From Allodiplogaster sudhausi (lineage: Eukaryota; Nematoda; Chromadorea; Rhabditida; Diplogasteridae): a DNA stretch of 64,000 bases. Numbering within the stretch: position 1 is the stretch's first letter; every line of letters starts with the position of its first letter. The position numbers were made by a program, and so were the translations under genes. The notes under the pieces were generated by a model. It was not told where the DNA came from and did no database searches. It saw nothing but the letters and a program-made list of their open reading frames with translations. Below, piece by piece: positions 36,775 to 49,000 of the stretch. The stretch is from contig CALZFC010000017.1 in the NCBI GenBank assembly GCA_945643635.1, forward strand, positions 26,001-90,000, given 5' to 3'.

Positions 36775-36780
36775 TTTCTT
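35887..36780. repeat. Upstream flank of the receptor-like gene and (CT)n array
   Basis: 35887-36420 is unremarkable mixed sequence, expected to include the promoter of the minus-strand gene; no motif was recognised. 36425-36780 is an almost pure CT/CCCT microsatellite giving Leu-Ser frames that are artefacts. Confidence 0.7.
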
Positions 36781-36782
36781 CA

Positions 36783-36990
36783 CAGAATGACAAAATCTCA
36801 TATTTATTGCCTGCTTCATTGCCTTGAGCATCATTCATGGCTTGGCTGAAAAGGAGAAAAGAAATAAATGTCAAATCGAGAATGGATGAGCCCTCCCTCA
36901 CATCAGTGAAATTCGCTGCTTCCATGGCTACCTTCACCAACCAAACATCGCACTCATCATGCACTTCTCTCCACATCTCATTAAAACTAA
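36783..36990 (-). repeat. Dispersed gene-fragment repeat, copy 1
   Basis: Read on the minus strand: VHDECDVWLVKVAMEAANFT, a GTGAGG donor, a 56-base intron, TTTTCAG, then ...PSHE and a stop. Related copies lie at about 41035-41230, 41335-41560, 42510-42700 and 42810-43030 (same orientation) and at 45808-45998 (inverted). The pieces look like the last two exons of a duplicated gene, always next to a (CT)n or (GA)n array. The parent gene was not found in the window and its family is not recognised. Confidence 0.5.
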
Positions 36991-37065
36991 TAATGCTTCC
37001 AACTTATGATTGAAAAATGCCATTTTCTATAATACCACATCCCAAATATATAAATGCTCATTTAA

Positions 37066-40000
37066 GACAGCGTATCTGTAAGACGCGAGCATGGCTCAAT
37101 ACAGCACTGCCCTGCGGACTTTTGTTTGATTCGGTGAACGAAAATGACATATCTTATACAACTCGACGAGCTCTACAAAATGGGCCGTATTTTAGATTTT
37201 TAAAAAACTTTCCGTTCGAGATACGCTACCGTATATTTTACAATACTTTTACTCATAACTTTGTTCACATGTAGTTTTTCTTCATGTTTAATATACCATT
37301 CGATAGCGCTTTAAAAGGGCTTCAATTTATCGAGGGTTCGATTTCATGAAAATTGAATTTTGGTCCTAAAATACGGCTCCAAAATTTTGTAAAGCTAAAA
37401 TTACCAATTTACGGTCATTTCCACAAAATGAAATATGGATATTCGGAAAGTGCGTAAAATTTCACGTTATATAAGTCACTTTCAAAGAAAATTAGAGGTA
37501 GCTATTTTTTGCTAGAAAGCAAGAAACACTTTCACTGGCCCATGCTATCAGTGCTCTTTCGGCTCAAAGTTGGTTCATTGGAGATCAATCCACAACAGAG
37601 CACACCAATCGAAAGCTTTTTGAAAGGGCATCACTCTGCATCTAATGAGAATTTTTTTCATCTCTCGTTTTGCCTGAATAAGACTATTCTGTTAATTTGT
37701 GATTGAAGAATTACAGTTCTCAGCCAAATTTTGTAGAATTCACTCATCTCCACAAAAGGAAACCTAGTTGATGTGACAGCGCGTTAAATTTGCTACAAGA
37801 CAACCTCCTTATAACGAAAATTAATGGTAGCTATTTTTCGCTACGAATCGAAAAGCAACACAAACTCGAGACAACACAATGGATATTCACCAATTCACCG
37901 CGTTCACCGCGAATATTCACCGTGTGAATTGGAATATTCGAATGATGATTAAGAGAGCATGTCCATTAGCTTCGAGCGCAGCCTGCCCCGGGAAAATTGT
38001 TTTCGAATTCATTAACGGAAAACATTTTGCTTATACAACTCGACGTGCTCTTTTTAATGAGACTAATTTCATCATCATCCGATTTTTTCCCTTCGGGATA
38101 CACTACCGTAACCCTGAAAATTCATCGAGCCATAAATCCGTTCAAAATCTGTTTTGAGAAACGATGTACATATCAATCAATAGCATTTCGAAAGCTCTTC
38201 AAATTTCATCTGGGAACATGTTTTACGAAAATTTTATTTTGGCCGAGAAAATTGGCGTTAAATTATTTGAAGGGTCGACACGCAACTTTCTGCTCATTTC
38301 TACACTCTGGAACCTAGATAGAAAGAAAGAGCGTGAAATTTGCTATCAAATAATCACCATTCAGGAAAAATCTGAGCGTACCAATTTTTTCTATGACGCG
38401 AGCAATGCGCGCGAGTCGGTCAAAATGGCACATTTTTGGCCGCCGAGGCACCGTGCAAGCGCATTCATCGATCCATAACTACGCTCAATGTTAATATTAC
38501 GAAATCGTAAGTATATCATCTAAGAGCTCTCACAGAGATCTTCAAATGCTACATACATACTTTTATTGAAATATTTATATTTCTATGGAAAATTTCGTTC
38601 TGTAGTTTTAGAACGCTTAAAAAACTACTTTGAAAACATTTCAGCATTTCAAAACATGCATCATTAGAAAGAGCTTGAAATTTGCTTCAAGATAGACCCC
38701 TTTCAATAAACTTTCAAGCCTATAATGTTTGGTTATAATTGATAAGAATTGGGCATCAGCTTAGCACAATTCTTCACCGATAAAAAATATTGGAATATTC
38801 CAATTCGAATAATCTAAACAGCGAAATTCTTGGGCGAAAAGACAGCGACGCAACTTTACCTACTCTTATGACTTATAACCAAAAATTATAGGCTTGAAAG
38901 TTTATTGAAAGGGGTCTATCTTGAAGCAACTTTCAAGCTCTTTCTAATGATGCATGTTTTGAAATGCTGGAATGTTTGCAAAGTAGTTTTTTAAGCGTTC
39001 TAAAAGTACAGAACGAAATTTTCCATATAAATATAAATATTTCAATAAAAGTATGTATGTAGCAATTGAAGATATGAGAGCTCTTAGATGATATGCTAAC
39101 GATTTTGTAATATTAACATTGAGCGTAGTTATGGATCGATGAATGCGCTTGCACGGTGCCTCGGCGGCCAAAAATGTGCCATTTTGACCGACTCGCGCTC
39201 ATTGCTCGCGTCATAGAAAAAATTGTTACGCTCAGATTTTTCTTGAATGGTGATTATTTGATAGCAAATTTCAAGCTCTTTCTTTCTATCTAGGTTCCAG
39301 AGTGTAGAAATGAGCAGAAAGTGGCGTGTCGACCCTTCAAATAATTTAACGCCAATTTTCTCGGCCAAAATAAAATTTTCGTAAAACATGTTCCCAGATG
39401 AAATTTGAAGAGCTTTCGAAATGCTATTGAATGATATGTACATCGTTTCTCAAAACAGATTTTGACTGGATTGATGGCTCAATGAATTTTTAGGGTTACG
39501 GTAGTGTATCCCGAAGGGAAAAAATCGGATGATGATGAAATTAGTCTCATTAAAAAGAGCACGTCGAGTTGTATAAGCAAAATGTTTTCCGTTAATGAAT
39601 TCGAAAACAATTTTCCCGGGGCAGGCTGCGCTCGAAGCTAATGGACATGCTCTCTTAATCATCATTCGAATATTCCAATTCACACGGTGAATATTCGCGG
39701 TGAACGCGGTGAATTGGTGAATATCCATTGTGTTGTCTCGAGTTTGTGTTGCTTTTCGATTCGTAGCGAAAAATAGCTACCATTAATTTTCGTTATAAGG
39801 AGGTTGTCTTGTAGCAAATTTAACGCGCTTTCACATCAACTAGGTTCCTTTTGTGGAGATGAGTGAATTCTCCAAAATTTGGCTGAGAACTGTAATTCTT
39901 CAAGCAAAAATGAACTTAATAGTCTTATTCAGGCAAAACGAGAGATGAAAAAAATTCTCATTAGATGCAGAGTGATGCCCTTTCAAAAAGCTTTCGATTA

Positions 40001-40531
40001 GTGTGCTCTTTTGCGGAATTGATCTCCAATGAACCAACTTGTGAGCCGAAACATCACCGATAGCATGGGCCAATGAAAGCGTTTCGGGCTTTGTAGCAAA
40101 AAATAGCTACCTCTAATTTTCTTTGAAAGTGACTTATATAACGTGAAATTTTACGCACTTTCCGAATATCCATATTTCATTTTGTGGAAATGATCGTAAA
40201 TTGGTAATTTTAGCTTTACAAAATTTCGGGGTCGTATTTTAGGACCAAAATTCAATTTTAATGAAATCGATCCCTAGGTATATTGAAGCCCTTTTAAAGC
40301 GCTATCGAATGTTATATTAAGCATGAAGAAAAACTACATGTGAACTAAGTTATGAGTAAAAGTATTGTAAAATATACGGTAGCGTATCTCGAACGGAAAG
40401 TTTTTTAAAAATCTAAAATACGGCCCATTTTGTAGAGCTCGTCGAGTTGTATATGATATGTAATTTTCGTTCACCGAATCAAACAAAAGTCCCCAGGGCA
40501 GGCCATGCTCGCAAGTTACTGACAGGCTGTC
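37066..40531. mobile_element. Large TTAA-bounded foldback (palindromic) element
   Basis: Two inverted arms of about 1.7 kb meet near 38,803. The outer ends read GACAGC...GCTGTC and are flanked by TTAA at 37062-37065 and 40532-40535, the target of piggyBac-type transposases. The arms stay very similar end to end: the segment around 37088-37160 recurs inverted at 40445-40520. No transposase is encoded. Frames of about 90-105 codons repeat in all arms but lack any recognised domain. Only the outer 0.88 kb of each arm belongs to this element; the centre is the nested copy described next. Confidence 0.8.
37953..39654. mobile_element. Foldback element nested at the dyad of the larger foldback
   Basis: A 1,702-base palindrome with ends GAGAGCATGTCC...GGACATGCTCTC, flanked by TTAA (37949-37952 and 39655-39658). 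It matches the separate element at 50248-51945 in length and sequence. If it is removed, the outer arms join as GAATGATGATTAATCATCAT, a perfect palindrome with TTAA at its centre. Its own centre holds TTGGAATATTCCAA. Confidence 0.8.
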
Positions 40532-41236
40532 TTAATAAACAATACTACAAATCATTGAATCGTGAATCTGAGCAAGAAGGTAATATATAACCGTAATACA
40601 GACAACAAATTTTTTGTATGGTCTGCCAACTGACCACACAAAGCAAATTAAGAGTAGAATAGTCGACTTTAGTTTCCTTCCTTTATCTTTACCTAATCCA
40701 ATTCCTTTACCTTTCCCTTACCGAGTCCATTCCTTTCCAGTTCCGATTCCAATCCATATGAGTCCCTTACCAAGCCGGTTTCAGGACAAGTCCACCGGAC
40801 GGTCTCTTTATCTTCGCCACCAACCAAGAGCTTAGTCCATCAATCGAAGAAGTGTTCATACAAACTTGATGGGCGGAGCCATAGAGAGGCGGAGACTATG
40901 GTTATGACGAATCTCTCTCTGTCAAACCTAACGTTTTTCTCTCTCTCTTTTCTCTCTCTCCCTCTCTCTCTCAATCTCTCCCTCCCTGACGTTTCTTGTT
41001 CTCTCTGTCTCCCTTTCTACCTCTCTTCATAACAGAATGATAAAATCTCATATTTATTGCCTGCTTAATTTCCATGAGCTTCATTCATGGCTCGGCGCTG
41101 AAATCGAAGAAAGAGAATAAATGCCAAATCGAGAATGGATGGGCCCTAACTCAGTGAAATTCGCTGCTTCCATGGCTACCTTCACCAACCGAACATCTCG
41201 CTCATCAAACAACACTTCCCCTACGAACCTGATTCC

Positions 41237-41282
<46 letters not shown>

Positions 41283-42711
41283 GTCTCCCTTTCTCTCTCT
41301 CTGTGTCTCCCTTTCTCTCTCTCTCTTTTCATTACAGAATGACAAAATCTCATATTCATTGCCTGCTTCATTGCCTTAAGCATCATTCATGGCTTGGCTG
41401 AAAAGGAGAAAAGAAGTAAATGTCGAATCGAGAATGGATGAGCCCTCCCTCACATCAGTGAAATTCGCTGCTTCCATGGCTACCTTCACCAACCAAACAT
41501 CGCACTCATCATGCACTTCTCTCCACATCTCATTAAAACTAATAATGCTTCCTACTTATGATTGAAAAATTCCATTTTCTATAATACCACGTAATAATAA
41601 ATACCCAATAAATTCTCTAAATTGACAAGAACTACAAATTTCGGAACCGTGAACCTGAGCAAGAAGGTAATATAACTGTAATACAGACTACAAATTTTGT
41701 ATTGTTTGCCATTTACCACACAAAGCAACTAAGAGTAGAATGTTCGACTTTAGTTTTTCTTCCTTTACCTACTTATTCCAATTCCTTATATTAAACATGA
41801 AGAAAAACTACATGTGAACTAAGTTATGAGTAAAAGTATTGTAAAATATACGGTAGCGTATCTCGAACGGAAAGTTTTTTTAAAAATCTAAAATACGGCC
41901 CATTTTGTAGAGCTCGTCGAGTTGTATATGATATGTAATTTTCGTTCACCGAATCAAACAAAAGTCCCCAGGGCAGGCCATGCTCGCAAGTTACTGACAG
42001 GCTGTCTTAATAAACAATACTACAAATCATTGAATCGTGAATCTGAGCAAGAAGGTAATATATAACCGTAATACAGACAACAAATTTTTTGTATGGTCTG
42101 CCAACTGACCACACAAAGCAAATTAAGAGTAGAATAGTCGACTTTAGTTTCCTTCCTTTATCTTTACCTAATCCAATTCCTTTACCTTTCCTTTACCGAG
42201 TCCATTCCTTTCCAGTTCCGATTCCAATCCATATGAGTCCCTTACCAAGCCGGTTTCAGGACAAGTCCACCGGACGGTCTCTTTATCTTCGCCACCAACC
42301 AAGAGCTTAGTCCACCAATCGAAGAAGTGTTCATACAAACTTGATGGGCGGAGCCATAGAGAGGCGGAGACTATGGTTATGACGAATCTCTCTCTGTCAA
42401 ACCTAACGTTTTTCTCTCTCTCTTTTCTCTCTCTCCCTCTCTCTCTCAATCTCTCCCTCCCTGACGTTTCTTGTTCTCTCTGTCTCCCTTTCTACCTCTC
42501 TTCATAACAGAATGATAAAATCTCATATTTATTGCCTGCTTAATTTCCATGAGCTTCATTCATGGCTCGGCGCTGAAATCGAAGAAAGAGAATAAATGCC
42601 AAATCGAGAATGGATGGGCCCTAACTCAGTGAAATTCGCTGCTTCCATGGCTACCTTCACCAACCGAACATCTCGCTCATCAAACAACACTTCCCCTACG
42701 AACCTGATTCC

Positions 42712-42759
<48 letters not shown>

Positions 42760-43257
42760 GTCTCCCTTTCTCTCTCTCTGTGTCTCCCTTTCTCTCTCTC
42801 TCTTTTCATTACAGAATGACAAAATCTCATATTCATTGCCTGCTTCATTGCCTTAAGCATCATTCATGGCTTGGCTGAAAAGGAGAAAAGAAGTAAATGT
42901 CGAATCGAGAATGGATGAGCCCTCCCTCACATCAGTGAAATTCGCTGCTTCCATGGCTACCTTCACCAACCAAACATCGCACTCATCATGCACTTCTCTC
43001 CACATCTCATTAAAACTAATAATGCTTCCTACTTATGATTGAAAAATTCCATTTTCTATAATACCACGTAATAATAAATACCCAATAAATTCTCTAAATT
43101 GACAAGAACTACAAATTTCGGAACCGTGAGCAAGAAGGTAATATAACTGTAATACAGACTACAAATTTTGTATTGTTTGCCATTTACCACACAAAGCAAC
43201 TAAGAGTAGAATGTTCGACTTTAGTTTTTCTTCCTTTACCTACTTATTCCAATTCCT
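40312..43257. repeat. Direct tandem duplication, 1.47 kb unit
   Basis: 40312-41785 and 41786-43257 are near-identical (offset 1,474). The unit starts inside the right arm of the large foldback, so about 220 bases of that arm, including its TTAA end, are copied at 41786-42010. It contains two dispersed gene-fragment repeats and two (CT)n arrays. A few small differences (for example a 6-base loss near 43125) show the copies are not an exact assembly repeat. Confidence 0.9.
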
Positions 43258-44914
43258 TTTCCTTTCCTTTGCCGAGTCTAATCCTTTCCTATCCATTAGA
43301 GTCCCTTACCAAGCTTGTTTCAAGACAAGACCGATGGACGGACTTTTTATTTTCGCCAGCAACCAAGAGCTTTGTCCACCAATCGAAGAAGTGAACATAG
43401 AAACTTGATGGGCATAGAGAGGCGGTATGCTGTCAGAATTATAATAGCAGATTGGTTTCATTGATCCAACACAAGGCTTGAAAAAAATCAATAATTCGAA
43501 TTACCCAGTTTTGCACATTCAGGTATGCAAAACAAAATGATTTATTTCTTGGATATTCTGGTAGTTAATGTTGGATAGATAGTAGATCTAAATTCTAGAA
43601 CATTCCTGCGATAAATTTTCGATCTAATTGTGATTTAATCCTATGCCATTACATGTTGCCTATCTTCAGTTCGAGATTCATTCACTCGGCCTCAGATGAA
43701 GAAGGTTCAGTTTGATAAATTCAATCATTTACTGCTATTCCTAGAGTATTAATGATGTCCAAATATTCGTAGTTAATTACTAAACTAATTCAAATGTTTA
43801 ATTGAACTGTGAAAATTAGGTGCAAACTGTTTGTGAACAATTTGAACACCGAGGTCAACTATGACCCGCACCGCAGAAGTGTTAAAAGTGGTGCTGTGGA
43901 TTTGTCCGTGTTTGGTAAACGGGTTTGCCTATCGATAATGATAGTTACTAGGCTTTTCCACATTCGGAAGCCCTATTTCATCCCTGGCTTCATGATTCCA
44001 CAAAGGAAGGGGCAGATCGTTTGAATGTACCCTGGCATAAAATTTCATGAAGTTTCGTCAACGTTGAAGGAAAATATAACAAAATATCATGGTGTTCGTA
44101 TATTTTTGCATGGTACTGTATATACAGTAGCGTTCACCCAAAATGCATATATTTTTCAAAGTGAAAAACTTTATGAAATTTCCAGGGTTGCTTCGTTATA
44201 CACTGTATGACCTTCTACCATACTAATAAACATGAACGACAATGAAGTCCGATGACCTTCTTCCTCAAGAAGGTGGTAGACGCGTAAGGTGGCTGAGGAA
44301 GAACGTCTGAAGAAAACATAACATGGCTCACTCTTTTCTATTCCTCGATTGTGAGATCATTCTAGCAATCGTCTTCATCAGATAATTTTATTCACTCCCT
44401 CTACATACCACATCTCGCACGCGGGCTAATAAAGCGCGAATTCGTCATTTTGCGAAAATATATCAATCATAATTCATTCCATGCATTATTCTTTCTATCT
44501 GTTAGTTCTTCTCCGTTCTCTATTTGGTCTTCCAGGATATTCTAACTTTTCTTTAGTGCAAACACTAGTCATTGAACTTTGAGCGAGCGCGTGAACAATG
44601 AATGAACGAATGGGTAAGAGGATGAGAGAAGAAAGCGAGACTTTATGTTATTCTCTCTGCCGAAGCATGGCGAGCGATCGAGAGAGAATGCGTAAAGTCA
44701 TCTATGTTAGTTTTAATGTTCCATATCTATCACAGGAGCTTTCTTAAAACGTTCGAATAAATCACTTCATTAATTAGTTAACGCGTTTAGTGAAGTGTTT
44801 ACTGTTCTGATATGTTCATTTCCTTGTTCTGTAGCTCTAGCGTGTAAACAACCTCAAACTCTACCGCATATGTGTGTATATATGTATGTATGTAGTCTTG
44901 GCGTCGCGACGAAC
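43258..44914. other. Intergenic stretch before the four-helix gene
   Basis: Mostly AT-rich. One exon-like block at about 43819-43915 (+) has an acceptor TTAG and a donor GGTAAAC and reads CKLFVNNLNTEVNYDPHRRS onward. It could not be joined to anything and is not called as a gene. A repeated degenerate frame follows to 44210. Confidence 0.3.
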
Positions 44915-46002
44915 ATGGCAAGCAGCGCTAAGAGCCCGACCGCCCTTCCGCGTATCTCGCCGCTGCTAACCAAAACTTTTTCAAGGTTTACATTTCGTAT
45001 ATTACTTCTTTAGATATCTTAACTGTTCAAATCTAGTGGAATACAGAGATAGAGAGAGAAAAAAAGATTGAGAGAGAAAAAGATAGAGAGAGAGAGAGAG
45101 AGAGAATGACAAACAAAGATAGAGAGCGATATATAGAGAGAGAGCGGTCAACCCTTATCGCTTCTTTCATCGTTCATTTTTTTTGTTCGATGAACTCCCA
45201 TGTATAAAAAAAATCAATAAGCATATAAATGTTTAGTGATCTTTCATAATAGAGTTTATCTTTTGTCGATGAAACGTTCGTCCATCTTCGATTAGATTTC
45301 ATGTGCGGCAGGCCATTCATTATGTTCATACACGACGGCTGTTTTCTTATCAATTGTTTTCTGCCCTTTTCGCCTCTTTTAGCTTATTCACATCAGTACT
45401 AACACCACAACGTCGTCTTGTCAGTAGCACCTCGAATGAAATGCCAGCATTCCGCCGCTCCGGATTGCAATAAAAATTACAGTAATATTTTGCAGCATGT
45501 GTTTTCGATGGGTTTTAGGTAGAGATTTTCTTAAAAATAAAGCGGAGTGGTTTTTGGTAGATGTTTTCTTAAAAATACCTCGACAGTTTCTTTTGCTTAT
45601 CATAATTATGTTTTCACCTCTTTCTTTTTATTCCTATCTATGCATGTAGGCAGATCGAAAGAGACCACTTGTTGATCATACAATCACAAAATTCCATTAA
45701 CAAATCATCTTGACAACTTAATGTTGACAAGCACCTGACCGCCGCGCAGGGTACTCTTGTGCGCCCGGTCAAATATATGTATAATAAGCATTATTAGCTC
45801 GAATCAGGTGTGGAGAGGAGTAGTGCATGATGAGTGCGATGTTTGGTTGGTGAAGGTAGCCATGGAAGCAGCGAACTTCTCTGAGGGAGGGCTCATCCAT
45901 TCTCGATTTTACATTTATTTCTTTTCTCCTTTTCAGCCAAGCCATGAATGATGCTCAAGGCAATGAAGCAGGCAATAAATATGAGATTTTGTCATTCTGT
46001 GA

Positions 46003-46048
<46 letters not shown>

Positions 46049-49000
46049 GTGAGAGAGACGGAGAGACTGACATGAGAAAGGATGAGAGACGGAGAGAGAT
46101 GGAGAGACAGAGAAGGAGAGAGACTTAAGGAGAGAGAGAGAGAGAGTGAGAGAGAGACGGAGAGACTGGCATGAGAGAGGATGAGAGACGTAGAGAGATA
46201 GAGAGACAGAGAGAGAGACTTAGAGAGAGAGAGAGCCAGAGAGAGAGAGGAAAGGTGAGCAAGTGAGAGAGGTATAGAGGGAAAGAGAGAGAGAGAGAGA
46301 GAGAGAGAAACATTATTAAATTAGAAGAAGAAAAAACGATATTGTGAGTACGGTAGGAAGAAAGACTGGAGATTAATTATGAGGAATAAGAATTGAATCC
46401 GCACACTCGATTCTGTAGTTTCGTGTGGCATTCAGCTGCTGTGGAAGAGGGGATGGTAGTAGTAAGTGGCCGAGAAGGCAAGGTGAAAAGATATCATGAG
46501 AGAGCAATCGGTGACACTGACAGTACCTGAGAGTGGAGAGGGATTCTGAACGGTTGGAGAGAAAGTGTGAGAGAGAGAGTGCGAAGGCTAGAGAATGTAT
46601 CACAGAGATAGAGAGAGAGAGATAGAGAGAGAGAAAAAAGAGTAAAATACAAGGAAAGGGAAGGAGACGACTGATCGATGAGCCGAGACTTACATACTTC
46701 TGGAATCCGGTGAGACGGATTTTGCCATGAAGTGCCGGCATCTCGCCGAGAAAAGGCGCACGCGACGCGTCAAACGATATGAGCGACGCGTTGCGCCTCA
46801 TCGAGCGTCCCTCAACCGTCACTGTCGGATGGCCGAAGAAAATTCTACAAGTTTCTATTCATGGATAAAAATTGGTAATTGAGATAGAAGCGAAGTAAAT
46901 GAACTGGAGCAAGAAGGAGTCGAATAAATGGCAGAGAGAGAGAGAGAGATTTAGATATTAGGAGAACTAGAGAAGCAGTGATTTTCGTAAGACGGAGTGA
47001 TGCAGAGAGGGAGAGAGAGAGAGTGCGTGTGTGTTTAAAGACTCAGAGACAGAGAAAGAGAGAGAAAGACGTTTAGGAAAAATATGTGTCATGTATGTAT
47101 GTATGTATGTGAGTAGATCTCCCGTGTGGATCATTGCCTAGCAGCACTATTATTCCCTTATCTACATGCATGCACTTATGCCTAACGTCCTCACGCGAGC
47201 CTTCATGTCACATGAACATTGTGGTTCCAACTTGCGTTCCTGTTTAATTCCAGTATTACCCTAACAAGTATAACATACATAACTCTCTGTACAATGGTTG
47301 AGATGTACCATATGTCATGAAGGAGACGAACGAAACCAACAATATAGTCCAGCAGAATAGAACCGTCAGCAGAACGCTGAAATGTGCATTTTGATGGTTG
47401 CTTGTGAAATTTTCTGCGCCATGGGCTTTTGGTTCTCCAGAAACTTGGGATCTCCTGAACCTTGGGCTCTCCAGAACCTACAGTCTGACGGGAGATGGCG
47501 AATCGCCAATTTTCTTTAAAGGTGTGCGGGCGGTTGCATGCCGACAGTCAGAATGAATTACAAAAAAATTAAAAAAAAAAAGCTTGCGAAGCAAGGCAAA
47601 GAAGAGAGAGAGAGAGAGAGAATGAGAGAGAGACGGAGAGATCGAAAGAAAGAGAGAAATAGCGAGAAGAAGGAGATAGAGATGCTTTAATTTCTTGATG
47701 TTCAATATAATCCTTATACACTTTGTGTGGTCCGGAAACAATGCTGTTTCTTTTTTTTGTTGTTGACAAATTCAAATAGTATGCGCTCGTATATTTTCAT
47801 GTTAAATGTAGATATGTATGTAGTTTTTTTTGTGATGCTACAAGAAAATAGACATTCACTGTCTAAAAAAGTGGACTTTTCCTAAAGATTTAAATAAAAA
47901 GAAGAAAAAGAAACATTTTTGCAAACAATTCCCTGGAATACATGTGCACTCGATGTTGTTGTGCCATTTCCCACTGCGTCTCTGCCTCTTGCTGGCTCCA
48001 CTCTAGCCACCGCATCGATGTGCCTGAGGCAGCTTTCTCTTTTCCTTATATCACTCTCACTCTTTCTCTCTCTTCTCTCCCACTCTCTCTCTCTCTTACA
48101 TCTCTAACATCCCACAATCCCTCGTCCTCTTTCGCTGCGCCATTCTTTCTCATTCTTGGTTTTCCCCTCCCTTTATTTTTCGTTCGCACTCTTTCTTCCA
48201 GCCTCACAATATCTCGCACACTCTCTTCTTCTGCACTCTGGCTCAACTATGCACTTTATCTCTCTTTCTCTCTCTCTTTCTCTTTTATGCTCTATCGTCT
48301 CTCTCTCTCTCTCTCTCCCTCTTTCCATCTAGTTTCGCCAGCGAAGCACGTGCACGCTCGTTGCGTGGTTGAATCAGCCGCCCAACAACTGACATCATTT
48401 TCTAAAGTCTGCGTCAAGGCTGCTTGCAGTTTATTAATAATTGTACTTTCCAAAGCGACATCTCACCTCGTCATGAAAGTGCTATTTTTACAAGTTTCAT
48501 TTTCGCCACTCACGTATCTCAACAGCTGATTTCTCGCATTGTGTATGTCCAAAACTCAGTTGCCATGTAGCCTTCTGCTTTAAATACTCGAGCCACTCTT
48601 AGCAAATACTTTAAGCAAGTCTTTATATCACTAGCCTTCTTGTTATATTACGCCTCGTAACTATTTCCTTCCCACCTAACATTAGCCGAATCGCAGCAGA
48701 ATATGGCTTATTTGGACATTACATTGTTATTCTGTGCCGAAATGAATGTATTATCGCTCTCATTTTGGCTGTGTAATTATGAAAATCTAAACGTGTTGTT
48801 TCCATAATTTAGTCCGAAAAATAATGAAATTCAGGACGACGAAAAGAAACCGAGATTCGATGAACGCTGAAGAAGATGACGCCCGAGATTGGACGGACTT
48901 TCTGTCCAGCGTGCCCCTTCTCTGGACGGCACTCCTTTCCGCGATCGCTCTCCTCGTCCTCATGGTGTCATTGCTGCGCGCACGTGTCTGCAGCGACTGG

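Noticed and set aside
38164..38478. 104-codon frames repeated in the foldback arms
   Set aside because: Repeated because the arms are near-identical; no domain, no start context, and truncated or shifted in the copy at 50459-50734.
43819..44210. Possible gene or transposase fragment
   Set aside because: One exon-like block with splice-like ends, but no partner exon, no known motif, and the following frames are degenerate.
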